64,000 nucleotides of DNA from Pseudothauera hydrothermalis (lineage in GTDB: Bacteria > Pseudomonadota > Gammaproteobacteria > Burkholderiales > Rhodocyclaceae), in NCBI RefSeq assembly GCF_003345255.1, contig NZ_CP029331.1:2790001-2854000 (forward strand), given 5' to 3'. Of this stretch, positions 22,597-32,154 are shown piece by piece. The notes under the pieces were generated by a model. The model was not told the DNA's origin, did no database searches, and saw only the letters and a program-made list of their open reading frames with translations. Position 1 is the stretch's first letter; each line of letters begins with the position of its first letter. A program made the position numbers and the translations under genes.

Positions 22597-22919
22597 GCGA
22601 GGGACTGTGGCTGTGGCTGACCTTGGCGGCCATTGGCAGCACCACCATCTTGACCCGCGGCAGTTTCATCATCCCCGGCGAACGCGCCCGCCTGCCAGCG
22701 ACCCTGCAGCGTGCGCTGCGCTACGCGCCGGCCGCGGCGCTGGCTGCCCTGATCGCGCCCGACCTGCTGCTGACCGAAGGCGAATTGACCCTGCAGAACC
22801 CCAAGCTCGCCGCGGGGATCGTAGTGATCCTGGTCTGTAGCCGATTGCGCAACCCCTGGCTGCCGTTCATCGCCGGCATGGCCGTGTTGTTACTGCTACG
22901 CAAAGGGTTCGGCTTGTAG
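22593..22919 (+). CDS. azlD: Branched-chain amino acid exporter small subunit AzlD
   Basis: 108-residue membrane protein with about four hydrophobic segments. LAAIGSTTILTRGSFII and LPATLQRALRYAPAAALAAL match the AzlD family. The ATG at 22593 overlaps the azlC stop by 4 bp, so the two are coupled. It converges with the next minus-strand gene with 28 bp between them. Confidence 0.92.
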   Translation: MSEGLWLWLTLAAIGSTTILTRGSFIIPGERARLPATLQRALRYAPAAALAALIAPDLLLTEGELTLQNPKLAAGIVVILVCSRLRNPWLPFIAGMAVLLLLRKGFGL

Positions 22920-22947
22920 CAGGCAAATGCAAAACGACTGCGCTGAG

Positions 22948-23631
22948 CTAAATTCCCAGCGACTTCAGCAGTTCATCGTGGTCGTCGGCCGCTGACGGCG
23001 CTGCGTTGGATTGGGCCTGCTGGCCGGCTTGATCGATCAGCGCGTCCGGGTCGGGCGCTTCGTCGGCGACGAAGTCGTTCATCTTGATGAACTCGGTGCG
23101 GTCGATCGCCAGTTCGAGGTAGAAGATATTGTTGCGCCCGGTGAAAAAGGTCACCCGGCGCGCTTCGGGCTCATCCAGGTTGGTGTCTACGCTCAGCATC
23201 ACTTGCTTGTTGAGCGCCAGCATCTTGGGCTGGTTCTGGGTGATGTGGGTTTGCAGCTCACGCGCCACCTTGCCGGTAAAGTCGCCGACGATCTGGTTCA
23301 TCAGCTCGCCCATGACATTACTGACTTCGTCCGAGGTGTAGGCGCTGGCCAGCTCGTCCTTGGACATGCCCATGTTCAGCATGTACCGCTCGTAAAGTTC
23401 CATTGCCGCCGGCGCGGAGAAGTTGATCACCACCAGGCCGGAAAAACCGCCGTCGAACAGGACGAAGCAGCCAATGTCCGGCTTGAGGCAGGTGCGGGTA
23501 ATGCGCTGGACCATGGCGGAGTAATGCAGTTGGCTGTTGGTGGCCACACTCAGTACTTTGGTCACCGAATTGCATAGGCTTCTGAGTATGTCTTCGGTGC
23601 CGAATACCACGGGGTTACTTTGCGTGCTCAT
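22948..23631 (-). CDS. DUF3334 family protein, possibly CheX-like
   Basis: Soluble protein of 227 residues with no signal peptide. The central segment (YTSDEVSNVMGELMNQIVGD) resembles the E..xxN motifs of CheX/CheC-type phosphatases, and the length matches the uncharacterised DUF3334 family as I recall it. The C-terminal tail is acidic and low complexity (ADEAPDPDALIDQAGQQAQS). It stands alone between azlD and the YhaN-like gene, with about 100 bp of its own upstream sequence. Function unknown; a role in signalling is only a guess. Confidence 0.72.
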   Translation of the reverse strand: MSTQSNPVVFGTEDILRSLCNSVTKVLSVATNSQLHYSAMVQRITRTCLKPDIGCFVLFDGGFSGLVVINFSAPAAMELYERYMLNMGMSKDELASAYTSDEVSNVMGELMNQIVGDFTGKVARELQTHITQNQPKMLALNKQVMLSVDTNLDEPEARRVTFFTGRNNIFYLELAIDRTEFIKMNDFVADEAPDPDALIDQAGQQAQSNAAPSAADDHDELLKSLGI

Positions 23632-23736
23632 GGATGCCTACCGGTTTTGTTTTGTCCAGGGGAATCAGGGCGAATGTATCACACCGTTGCCGCCGCTATG
23701 AGGCCCGGCGGCCTCGGGTGCCGTCCGGCGCATTGA

Positions 23737-26385
23737 CTACCCTCGCAGCGCTGCGAGTGCGCGCGCCGCCACCCCAAGGTCACGCCAGTTGGCCGGATGA
23801 CAGGTAAAGAGCAGGATTTGATGGCGGGTGGCAGCATCGAACAACACCCGTTTCATCTGCGCCAGACGCTCGGCGTCGCTGTGCACCAGCGCATCGTCGA
23901 GAATGAGCAGCGTCGGGCGGCCGGCTTCGGCGAGCAGGTCGGCATACGCCAGGCGGGCGATCACCCCCATTTGTTCGCGCGCGCCGAAGCTCAACGCCTC
24001 AAACCCGCTCCATTCACTGCCGCCGCCCTTAGGGCGGATCAGCGGCCCTGGGGCCAGGTCTTCGTCGATTTCGATGCTGGCCTGCGGAAACAGCAGTTGC
24101 AGGTAGCGGTTGAGATGCTTTTGCAGCGGCGCCTGCAAGCGGCGGGTGAGCGCGCGGCGTTGGTCGCGCAAGAGATCCAACAGCAGGTCGAGCGCTGCGG
24201 CACGACGGCGTAGCTCGGCCACACGCCGTGCAGCCTGGGCGTGGTCGCGGGCAAGCTCGGCGCGGCGTTCGTCCAAACCGCGTGCGCCTTCGGTCTGCAG
24301 CGCCACTTCCAGGCGCAGCAAGCGCTCGCGGCGTTCATGGTGTTGCCGTTCCAATTGCTCGGCGCTGGCGCGCAGACGTTCGACATCCTGCTGCAAAATT
24401 TCCGGGCGGGCGGCGGCGAGCTGACGCTCGAGTTCGCCGATGCGGGCAGCCAGCGCGGCCTGCTCGGCGCGCGCCGCGGTCAGCTCGCGGCTGGCGGCAG
24501 CCAGGCGTTGAGCCCGCTCGGGAGCCTCGCACAGGGCTTGTGCGGCAGCATGCTCACGGATGGCGGCCTCCAGCCGGCTGTGGGCATCGGCTGCGGCAAG
24601 CTCGGCGCGGTGGGCATCCTCGCGCAGGGCATCGACGGTTTGCGTGGCGGCCAGTTCGGCGGCTTCGGCCTCGGCCGCGGTGGGCAGCTCAGCGGGCGTG
24701 TCGGCTGGTGGCGGCAAGCGTTCGAGTGCTTGGGCAAGCTCTTGAGCGCGGGCAGCCCACACGGTGTGCTCGGCATGCAGCGCATCCAGGCCCTGCGGCG
24801 CGAGCGCCCGTAAGCTGGCCTGGGCAATGGCCAGGTCATTTTGTAAATTGTTTTGCGTCAGCTCACGCGCCTCGACAGCCGCCAGTGAATCGAGCCCAAG
24901 CCGCGCGAGCAGCATGTGCTGTGCATCGGCCAGTTCGGTCGCGCGTGCGGTGAGCGCAGCCAGATCGCCCCCGCCGGGGGCGATTTCCAGGCGGCCTAGA
25001 CCCGGCAGCACCAGCGTAGTGAGGGCCAGCAGACGGATTTCGCCGTGGCCGGTCAGCGCCTGCCCGTTCAACGCGATCTGCTGTCCCGGTTCCAGTTCAT
25101 AGGTCAGGCGGGTGGCCACGGCCCTGCAGCGGATGTCGATATCTGCCAGCTCGCGCGCCTGCGCGCGCAAGGTTTTCAGTTCCTGCGGGCCGATGGCGTT
25201 GGCCGCGATCTCGCGCTGCAACGCCTGCACCCGCAACTGGGCGGCTTCGGCTTGTTGCAGTTGGGCGGTGACGGTGTCGAGTTGCCTTTGCGCGGCTTCG
25301 GCATCGCGCGCCAGACGAGCGCGCTCGGCGCGCTGACGGAACGCGCGCAGCATCGCGCGCGCCGCCTCCAGGGCGCGCTCGGCCTGCACCAGCCGCGCCC
25401 GCCAGTTCTCCAGGGGCGCGGTGGCCGCGGCGTGGGCCTGTCGCGCGCTTTCGAGTGCGGCCCGGCGTGCGGCCAGCGCTTGCTCTTCTCGTGCAAAACC
25501 GTCGAGCTGGGCACGCAGCAGATCGATACGGCTGGCAAGCTCTGCAGCGCGCTGGCGCTCGGCTGTGAGCGCCGCGTGCAGTTCGGCCGCGGCCTGCAAA
25601 CGCGCTTCGGCTTCGCCTTGCTGGGCACGGAGCACCCGCCAGGGCTGCTCGGCTTCGTCCGCGGCGTGTTCCCGGCGCAGCGCGGCGAGCGCATCCACGC
25701 GTTCGCGGTAACGGGCGATTTCCTGGTCCAACTGGGCAAGTTCGGCGGCCAGCGCGCTTTCCTTGTCCAGCGCCTCCTTGTACCCGCCCCGCGGGCGCGC
25801 GCCGGCTTCGGTCAGCAATTCATGACGCTGTGCGGCCACCACGCCCAAGAGTTCATCGCCGCCGCGGGCGGTCACTTCTCCGAGCGATTGGTGGAGCGCG
25901 CCACGCAAGTGGTCGGTGGCATGTCCCACCGCCTCGCGCAACGCCTGCGAGCTGCCTTGCTCGATCCATAGCAGACCGGGGATACCCCAGTGTTCCGCTT
26001 TGCTCGCCCCCCGCCCGGCGTATTGAAAGCCCAGCAATTCGGCCAGACGGTCCTCGGCCAGCTCGCCGTCCAAGGTCTCGCGGCCGAGCTGCAGAATGCA
26101 GCGCTTGCGGCTCAAAAAGGTCTTGGTCAGATGACAGGGCTGCCCGTTCAATTCGAAGTCGAGCGCCACCGTAGGCGCGGCGTTCGGCTCGTTCCACGGA
26201 CGCAGGTCATCGACGCTCGCCGAGCGGTGACGCTCGAAGAAGGCCGCGCGGATGGCGGCTACCACGGTGCTTTTGCCGGCTTCGTTGGGGCCGGTGAAGA
26301 GATTGAGCCCCGGGGCGAGGTCGCCGATTTCCAGCGCGGTGCGGAACTGCCGGAACTGCTCGATGCGGATACGGGTCAGCCTCAT
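23737..26385 (-). CDS. YhaN/SbcC-like AAA ATPase
   Basis: SMC-type ATPase of 882 residues. Walker A GPNEAGKST is near residue 33 (LNLFTGPNEAGKSTVVAAIR); the signature and Walker B come at the C-terminus (FGAREQMGVIARLAYADLL, RPTLLILDDALVHSD). Long Ala/Glu/Arg-rich coiled coils fill the centre. I see no CxxC zinc hook, unlike SbcC/Rad50. The ATG at 26385 overlaps the end of the nuclease gene by 4 bp; the frame remains open upstream, but that part lies over the nuclease gene. Likely acts with the adjacent nuclease in DNA end processing (inference from YhaN/YhaO and SbcCD). Confidence 0.87.
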   Translation of the reverse strand: MRLTRIRIEQFRQFRTALEIGDLAPGLNLFTGPNEAGKSTVVAAIRAAFFERHRSASVDDLRPWNEPNAAPTVALDFELNGQPCHLTKTFLSRKRCILQLGRETLDGELAEDRLAELLGFQYAGRGASKAEHWGIPGLLWIEQGSSQALREAVGHATDHLRGALHQSLGEVTARGGDELLGVVAAQRHELLTEAGARPRGGYKEALDKESALAAELAQLDQEIARYRERVDALAALRREHAADEAEQPWRVLRAQQGEAEARLQAAAELHAALTAERQRAAELASRIDLLRAQLDGFAREEQALAARRAALESARQAHAAATAPLENWRARLVQAERALEAARAMLRAFRQRAERARLARDAEAAQRQLDTVTAQLQQAEAAQLRVQALQREIAANAIGPQELKTLRAQARELADIDIRCRAVATRLTYELEPGQQIALNGQALTGHGEIRLLALTTLVLPGLGRLEIAPGGGDLAALTARATELADAQHMLLARLGLDSLAAVEARELTQNNLQNDLAIAQASLRALAPQGLDALHAEHTVWAARAQELAQALERLPPPADTPAELPTAAEAEAAELAATQTVDALREDAHRAELAAADAHSRLEAAIREHAAAQALCEAPERAQRLAAASRELTAARAEQAALAARIGELERQLAAARPEILQQDVERLRASAEQLERQHHERRERLLRLEVALQTEGARGLDERRAELARDHAQAARRVAELRRRAAALDLLLDLLRDQRRALTRRLQAPLQKHLNRYLQLLFPQASIEIDEDLAPGPLIRPKGGGSEWSGFEALSFGAREQMGVIARLAYADLLAEAGRPTLLILDDALVHSDAERLAQMKRVLFDAATRHQILLFTCHPANWRDLGVAARALAALRG

Positions 26386-27521
26386 TGCCCCGCCCCTTTG
26401 CCCACCGGGCGGCGCGCGGCGAGCAAGCCAGCCAGGATCACCAGTGCATCGCGCGCCGCCTGGGCGCGGGCCGGGTCCTGCTCCGCTTGCGCGGCCCGTA
26501 AGGCGCTGACCACGTCGGCCACATAACCTTCTGCGGCGAGCGCTTCGAGATCCGCCGCGCTGGGATCCACCCGCAGTTCGGCCAGATCGACGGTCAGGCT
26601 GCGCGCGCGGCCCTGCGCCTGCCCGATGGCCTCGGTCAAACGGCGGTGACCGGCCAGATCGGTGCGACCGCGCACGGCAAGCTGCACCACGTCGGTCGCG
26701 CCCAAATCGGCCAGCCCCGCCAGCAACATGTCGAGGTCGCTGGGAACCTGCAGTTCGGCCGCGATGGTGTGCCAGCGGTAGCGGCCGGTGGTAATCGGGG
26801 TGACCACCGGCAAGACGCCGGGTGCGGCAATGTCGACCAACAACGCCTGACCGGAAGCATTGGCGCGAAAACGGTCGGTTTCGGGCGTGCCGGCGTACCA
26901 AGTGCGCGGGTCGATCTCGCGGGTGCCGTGCCAGTCGCCCAGTGCCAAATAATCGAGACGGGCGCTGGCCGCACGGTCTGCGGCAATCGGGTTGGGCGAA
27001 TCGATGTCTTCGGCCAGAACACCCTGCACACTGCCGTGAGCCAGTCCCACGCGCAGATAGCCGGCCGGCGTGTCGGCGGCGGCAAACCATTCGGTGAGAT
27101 CGTTATAGGTGTTGCGCTGGGTGAGCGGCGCAGGCAGCACCGCCACCTGCAGATCGTCCAACAACAGCGGTGTGGGGCTCAGACAGACGGTGAGGTTCGC
27201 CGGCATGGCATCGAGCCGCGCAGCCCGGGTCCACACCGACTCGGCCAGCGCAGCATCGTGATTGCCCGGAATCATCACCCAACGCCCTGCAAAACCGCCC
27301 AGGGCATGAAACAGGCGGTGCACGGTGCGGTTGCTGACGGTTTGCACATCGAACACGTCGCCCGCCACCAGGACCGCATCCACCGCGTGCTCGGTAGCGA
27401 GCCGGGCGAGACGCTCGACCGCGTTGAAACGCTCGTCGGCCAGCAAGGCGGCCTCGACGGCGTCGAACTGGCCGAACAGCTTGCCGATCTGCCAGTCGGC
27501 GGTATGCAGAAATCTAGGCAT
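26382..27521 (-). CDS. YhaO/SbcD-like metallophosphoesterase (DNA repair exonuclease)
   Basis: Calcineurin-like nuclease of 379 residues. Motifs seen: HTADWQIGK (motif I, with Gln where SbcD has His, as is frequent in YhaO-type proteins), LVAGDVFDV, MIPGNHDAAL, LAHGSVQGV and LALGDWHGT. The C-terminal region (about 250-379) is the capping/ATPase-binding part. The start at 27521 begins directly with the catalytic domain; upstream in-frame sequence is basic and does not fit. It is the first gene of a two-gene operon with the YhaN-like ATPase. Confidence 0.87.
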   Translation of the reverse strand: MPRFLHTADWQIGKLFGQFDAVEAALLADERFNAVERLARLATEHAVDAVLVAGDVFDVQTVSNRTVHRLFHALGGFAGRWVMIPGNHDAALAESVWTRAARLDAMPANLTVCLSPTPLLLDDLQVAVLPAPLTQRNTYNDLTEWFAAADTPAGYLRVGLAHGSVQGVLAEDIDSPNPIAADRAASARLDYLALGDWHGTREIDPRTWYAGTPETDRFRANASGQALLVDIAAPGVLPVVTPITTGRYRWHTIAAELQVPSDLDMLLAGLADLGATDVVQLAVRGRTDLAGHRRLTEAIGQAQGRARSLTVDLAELRVDPSAADLEALAAEGYVADVVSALRAAQAEQDPARAQAARDALVILAGLLAARRPVGKGAGQ

Positions 27522-27651
27522 GCAGGCTAACGGAACAAGGCGAAAGGCGGGCCGGCGTCGGCGTGCAGGATCGCGCAAGGGGTCGCCCGGCTGCGTTTAG
27601 CCCAGCGCCCCCAATCCGTTGCACGCACCGAGGCGCCCGCCGGGGCAAAGA

Positions 27652-28152
27652 TCAACCGAGCGCGGCCAGCGCCGCGGCGTAGTCCGGCTCGTCTTTGATT
27701 TCGGCAACCAATTGGGCGTGGATGACCGTGTCGTCGGCATCCAGCACCACCACCGCGCGCGCAGTCAGGCCGGCGAGCGGGCCGGAGGCAATCGCCACCC
27801 CCCAGTCGCGCGCAAACTCAGGGTGACGGAAAGTGGACAGGGTGTGTACATTGGCCAGCCCTTCGGTCTCGCAAAAGCGCTTGGCCGCAAACGGCAGATC
27901 GGCCGAAATCACCAGCACCACGGTATTGTTCAGTCCGGCCGCCTCAGCGTTGAACTTGCGGGTGGACGTGGCGCAGGTGGGGGTATCCAGACTGGGGACG
28001 ATGTTCAACACCTTGCGCTTGCCCGACCAAGCATCCAGGCCGACATCCTGCAAATTGACGCCGGTTAAGCAGAAGGCGGGGGCCTTGGTGCCCTTGACCG
28101 GAAAAGTGCCGGAAACTTCGACCGGGTTGCCACCCAGGGTAACGGTGCTCAT
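27652..28152 (-). CDS. tpx: Thiol peroxidase Tpx
   Basis: Atypical 2-Cys peroxiredoxin of 166 residues that reduces hydroperoxides using thioredoxin. The peroxidatic cysteine is C60 in [14 protein letters not shown] and the resolving cysteine C94 in [11 protein letters not shown]. The start at 28152 ([13 protein letters not shown]) matches the family. It is alone, between the nuclease pair and the PepSY gene of the iron region. Confidence 0.96.
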   Translation of the reverse strand: MSTVTLGGNPVEVSGTFPVKGTKAPAFCLTGVNLQDVGLDAWSGKRKVLNIVPSLDTPTCATSTRKFNAEAAGLNNTVVLVISADLPFAAKRFCETEGLANVHTLSTFRHPEFARDWGVAIASGPLAGLTARAVVVLDADDTVIHAQLVAEIKDEPDYAAALAALG

Positions 28153-28277
28153 GGTGTGCGCGCTCCTCAGGAAAAATGGAACAGGCCGGATCGCCGGCCT
28201 GGCGACGCAGGCAGTCCAACCACAAACTGCCGCCGCCTCATGCCAACAGGCGCGCCACGTATGCCGCAACGCGCTGC

Positions 28278-28315
28278 GGCGATGTTAGCACTCATACAGC
28301 CGCTGCAACATCGCC
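28278..28315. repeat. Spaced 9-bp inverted repeat upstream of tpx
   Basis: GGCGATGTT (28278-28286) and AACATCGCC (28307-28315) are perfect inverted copies 20 nt apart, in the 203-bp gap between tpx and the PepSY gene. No T-run follows. It could be an operator or a weak hairpin; nothing else was recognised in the gap. Confidence 0.4.
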
Positions 28316-28355
28316 CCCTTCGGTGGGCGTTCGTCAGCGGCTTGGCAAGCTGCTT

Positions 28356-29657
28356 TCAGCCCAGCGCCGCGCCGGTTTCAGCGCCCAGCGCACGACGCTG
28401 TGCCGCTTTGAGCCGCGCGCGACGTTTCTTCCACCAGATGTACACCCCGGTCACGCTGAGCATCGCGACCACCAAGCCCATCAGCGAAATCAGGATGCGC
28501 CCAGGCAGGCCGAGGATCCGCCCCGAGTGCAGCGGAAACTGAGCCTGCACAAAAATATCCGCCGCGCTACCCTGCCAAGGTAGCCGCTCGCCCAGCAGAC
28601 GACCATCGGCGGCATCCAGGTAGAGCGTCTTGTGGCCCACGCCACCCGCGCCATGATCGGCGCCGGCGTGGAAGAACTGCACCCCATAGACGCCGAAATG
28701 GCGAGCGTAGAACACGCTGCCCGGTGGCTCGCTCCAGCCGCGTCGCTGACCTTCGGCGGCCGCCAGTTCGACGATCTCGGCCAGACCGCGCTCGGCGGCA
28801 ATAGGCCGATGCAAGGGGCTGGGTTGGCGCAGGTCGAAAGGCGTTGGAGTCACTTGAGACACGGTGGACATCAGCGGAAAAAACACTTCGCGGTACAGAT
28901 TCAGCGAGAAAGCGGTAAACGCGACGATGAACAGCAGCAACCAGGTCCACAAGCCAAAGGCGCGATGCAGATCGTAATTGAGCTTGTAGCTGCCGGCTGC
29001 CCAGCGCACCTTCCAGGCCGGCGCCCAGCGCTGCCAGAAACTGCGCGCGCGCGGAACGGCATCATCGCCGGCAAGCGCCTCGTCCGCAGCATGCGCCGCC
29101 GCCCGCCGCCGGGCCGGCAGGGTGAGCAGAAAGGCGACGAAACAGTCCAGCGTCCACACGATGGCCACCACGCCCAGCAGCCAGATGCCCCAGCGGTCGG
29201 TGCCACCCATCTCCGGCAGGTGCAGACTGTAGTGCAGCTTGTAGAGAAAGGAGACGAAGTTTTCGCGGGTAACCGGCCACACCGCGCCCCATTGGCGCTT
29301 GCCGAGTTCCTCCCCGCTGGCTGGATCGACGAAGACCTGGTTGAAACCAGGCTCGTACAGTCGCCCGGTGGCCGGATCCACCCGCGGTTCGACCCAGAAC
29401 GCCAAGGAATGCCCCGGCTCGGCAGCCAACTCCATAAAGGTGACCTCGACCTGCGGATAACGCGCCTCCACTTCACGCGCCAGCGCCAAAGCGTCGCGCG
29501 CCGGCCCTGCCGCACGGGCGGTGGTGAGCTGCGGGTTGAGCCACTCGTCGAGCTCGTGATCCCAGGAAATCACCGCGCCGGTCAAACCGGTGAGAAACAA
29601 AAAAAGCGCCGTAGCCAGGCCGAACCAGCGGTGAACGATGACAAAAATTGCGCGCAT
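28356..29657 (-). CDS. PepSY-associated membrane protein (siderophore-linked ferrireductase type)
   Basis: Inner-membrane protein of 433 residues with four clear hydrophobic helices: AIFVIVHRWFGLATALFLFL at the N-terminus, WGIWLLGVVAIVWTLDCFVA, YDLHRAFGLWTWLLLFIVAF, and ILISLMGLVVAMLSVTGVYI near the end. Between them are periplasmic PepSY domains. Helix histidines (HRWFG, HYSLH, DLHRAFG) could bind heme. PepSY/PiuB-type proteins encoded behind siderophore receptors are implicated in reductive iron release. Start at 29657 is 29 bp after the receptor stop; it is the last gene of the fecI-fecR-receptor set. Confidence 0.87.
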   Translation of the reverse strand: MRAIFVIVHRWFGLATALFLFLTGLTGAVISWDHELDEWLNPQLTTARAAGPARDALALAREVEARYPQVEVTFMELAAEPGHSLAFWVEPRVDPATGRLYEPGFNQVFVDPASGEELGKRQWGAVWPVTRENFVSFLYKLHYSLHLPEMGGTDRWGIWLLGVVAIVWTLDCFVAFLLTLPARRRAAAHAADEALAGDDAVPRARSFWQRWAPAWKVRWAAGSYKLNYDLHRAFGLWTWLLLFIVAFTAFSLNLYREVFFPLMSTVSQVTPTPFDLRQPSPLHRPIAAERGLAEIVELAAAEGQRRGWSEPPGSVFYARHFGVYGVQFFHAGADHGAGGVGHKTLYLDAADGRLLGERLPWQGSAADIFVQAQFPLHSGRILGLPGRILISLMGLVVAMLSVTGVYIWWKKRRARLKAAQRRALGAETGAALG

Positions 29658-29686
29658 GGCGGCTCTCCGGTGATCAGCGCGGGTAC

Positions 29687-32074
29687 TTACCAGCGCAAGG
29701 TCGCGCTCAGCGTGACCTTGCGCTTGGTGCCATACCAGCAATCGCCACGATGCAGGCAGGCGGCGAAATAGGTCTTGTCGGCAAGGTTGGAAACGTTGAG
29801 TGCCACCAACCAGCGGTCGATGTCATACGACACCATGGCATCGACCAAGTCCACGCCTGCGGTTTTCAAAGTGTCATGGCCGTCCCAGGTGCTGCCCACG
29901 TGACGTAAGCCGAGGCCGGCCTTGAGCCCCGGCACCCCCCAACTGCCAAACCGATGCACTGCCCACAGCGCGATGGTTTCATTGGGTACGTTGGCCACTC
30001 GCTTGCCGGTCTCCCGATCCTCCGTGTCAGTGCGGGTATAGGCAGCGACCAGGTCCCAGGCCCGCAAATTGGCATGCAACTCCAGCTCCACACCCTTGAC
30101 CTCGATATCACCGAGTTGCCGGGTGGTGCCGGGCAGCTCACCGTCGGTCACCCGTCCGGTCTCACGCAGGTTGTAGACCGCTGCGCTGGCCGTTACCGGC
30201 CAAGCGGCCGGCTGCCATTTCAGGCCGGCTTCGATCTGTTTCCCACGTTTGGGATCGAAAGGTTTGCCCTGAAGATTCGCGCCCTGCGGCTCGAAGGATT
30301 CGGCATAACTCAAATAGGGCGACCATCCGCCATCGGCCAGATACACGCCGCCCAGGCTATGCGTGGTGGCGTTGACCTTCAAATCTTCGGCACGACTGGA
30401 AATGCTCTTGCTGCGGTCGTGGCGCAACGCTGCAACCAGCACCCAGCGGTCGCCAAACTTCATCTGGTCCTGCAGCAACAGACCCCACTGGTCCAGCCCG
30501 GTATCGCCGGTGTTGGCGGCACTGGTGTTTGCTTCGGTCAAGTCCGGCGGCGTCCATTGGCCATAGGCCGGCGTATACACATCCAAGGGCGTAGCCGCAC
30601 CGGACCAATACAAGCGGCTGCTGCGCTGGCGCATGGCGTCCATACCGACCAGCAGCGTGTGCTGGACACTGCCCCAGGCGATACGACCTTCCATAAACAA
30701 ATCGGCATTGGTGATGCGTCCCTGATCGTCGGTCGCGTACCAGGTGCGGTTCAGCGAGCGTCCATCGGCAAGAAACCCTTCCCAGTAGTTGGCATAGAGG
30801 CTTCGATGCCGACCTTTGACATCATCATGACGCAGGCGATGGGTGAGCTTCCACTGCTCGTTGAAGGCATGGGAAAACTCATAGCCGATACGCCAGCGCC
30901 GGCCGCCGTAGGTATCCCAGTCCGGTTCGCTGACATAGCGCTCGACCGGAATTCGGCCGTTGGGGCCGTCGTAGAGCGTGCCTTCAAGCGGGAAAAAGCC
31001 CTCGGTATTGCCGCTGCGGTCGTTCTGGTACTGGGTGTACACCCACAGCGATGTGGCCGGCGAGATGTTCCAGGTAAGCGAGGGCGCGAAATACTGGCGC
31101 TCGATGTCGGCGTACTCGACCTGGGTGCCGCTGTCACGATTGAGCGCCACCACGCGGTAGAGCACGCTGCCGTCTTCGTTGAGCGCGCCGGTGAGGTCGG
31201 CGGCCACCTGCTTATGGTCATGATTGCCGACCTGCAGCGAAACCTCGCGCGCGCTCTCCGCCTGCGGGCGCTTGCTGACCAGGTTCACGACCCCGCCAGG
31301 GCCATTCTGACCTGCCATGACCGAAGCCGGACCGCGCAAAACTTCCACACGTTCAAAGGCATAGGGCTCGTCGCGCACCACGCCATACCAACCGGTCAAC
31401 GGCCGACGCAGGCCATCGAGCAGCGTCGAGCCCTGACTGCCGCCGCGCAGCGTGAACCAATCACCACGGTTATCCAGGCCATAGACATCGGCATGCACGC
31501 CGGCGGTGTAACGCAGCACTTCCTGCATGGTTTGCGCATTCTGATCCCGGATCTGCTCGGCGGTAATGACGCTGATCGACTGCGGAATCTCATTGAGTGG
31601 CGTGTCGGTACGGGTGGCGGTGGCGCTGCGCCGCGCGGTATAGCCGGGCACCGGTCCCCAGGCATGCTCCGCTTGACCACTGGCGGTCACCGTGACCTCG
31701 CCCAGCGTGCGAGCGCCTGGTGCGGGACGGGGTTCGCTGCGCTGCAGTACCAGCGCATCGCCTTGCGCGACCGCCTCCAGTCCGCTGCCGGCGAGCAACC
31801 GGCGCAGCGCCTCGGACGGCGCCAGCAGGCCGCTTACCGCTGGCGCACGGCGTCCGGCCACCAATTCGGGCGCAACCAGTAATTGCACACCAGCCTGGCG
31901 GGCGAACGCATTGAGCGCTTGGCCGAGCGGCTGGGCAGGCAGGTCGATGGGCACCGGTGCGGCCGACTGTGCCACGGCTGGCTGAATGACCGTCAGGCCA
32001 CTGGCAAGCGCGGCGGCCAGCATGGAAGGAACGATGCGCCGGGCGAGACGCGAGGGGGCGAACAATGAAGCCAT
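29687..32074 (-). CDS. TonB-dependent siderophore receptor with STN signalling domain
   Basis: Outer-membrane transducer of 795 residues. Signal peptide about 1-36; STN (secretin/TonB short N-terminal) domain about 38-115 (PIDLPAQPLGQALNAFARQA); TonB-box-like GEVTVTASG; plug with NEIPQSISVITAEQIRDQNA and VEVLRGPASVMAGQNGPGGV; beta barrel ending KVTLSATLRW with a terminal aromatic residue. The STN domain with fecI-fecR directly upstream indicates cell-surface signalling: ligand binding is relayed through FecR to the sigma factor. The sequence is FpvA/FhuE-like, so a ferric hydroxamate or pyoverdine-type siderophore is plausible; the ligand is not known. Confidence 0.93.
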   Translation of the reverse strand: MASLFAPSRLARRIVPSMLAAALASGLTVIQPAVAQSAAPVPIDLPAQPLGQALNAFARQAGVQLLVAPELVAGRRAPAVSGLLAPSEALRRLLAGSGLEAVAQGDALVLQRSEPRPAPGARTLGEVTVTASGQAEHAWGPVPGYTARRSATATRTDTPLNEIPQSISVITAEQIRDQNAQTMQEVLRYTAGVHADVYGLDNRGDWFTLRGGSQGSTLLDGLRRPLTGWYGVVRDEPYAFERVEVLRGPASVMAGQNGPGGVVNLVSKRPQAESAREVSLQVGNHDHKQVAADLTGALNEDGSVLYRVVALNRDSGTQVEYADIERQYFAPSLTWNISPATSLWVYTQYQNDRSGNTEGFFPLEGTLYDGPNGRIPVERYVSEPDWDTYGGRRWRIGYEFSHAFNEQWKLTHRLRHDDVKGRHRSLYANYWEGFLADGRSLNRTWYATDDQGRITNADLFMEGRIAWGSVQHTLLVGMDAMRQRSSRLYWSGAATPLDVYTPAYGQWTPPDLTEANTSAANTGDTGLDQWGLLLQDQMKFGDRWVLVAALRHDRSKSISSRAEDLKVNATTHSLGGVYLADGGWSPYLSYAESFEPQGANLQGKPFDPKRGKQIEAGLKWQPAAWPVTASAAVYNLRETGRVTDGELPGTTRQLGDIEVKGVELELHANLRAWDLVAAYTRTDTEDRETGKRVANVPNETIALWAVHRFGSWGVPGLKAGLGLRHVGSTWDGHDTLKTAGVDLVDAMVSYDIDRWLVALNVSNLADKTYFAACLHRGDCWYGTKRKVTLSATLRW

Positions 32075-32154
32075 GAAGTCCTCAAAGAAAACAAGATGCA
32101 TTCTCTGTTGAAGACGCAGGCGCGGGTAAAATCCTGACCCTCGGAAGCGAAAAA

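Noticed and set aside
32110-32134. Possible FecI-type promoter before the STN receptor
   Set aside because: Some ECF-like bases (GGATTTT and CGTCTTC on the minus strand) are present, but the spacing is well short of the usual 16-17 bp, so I do not claim it.
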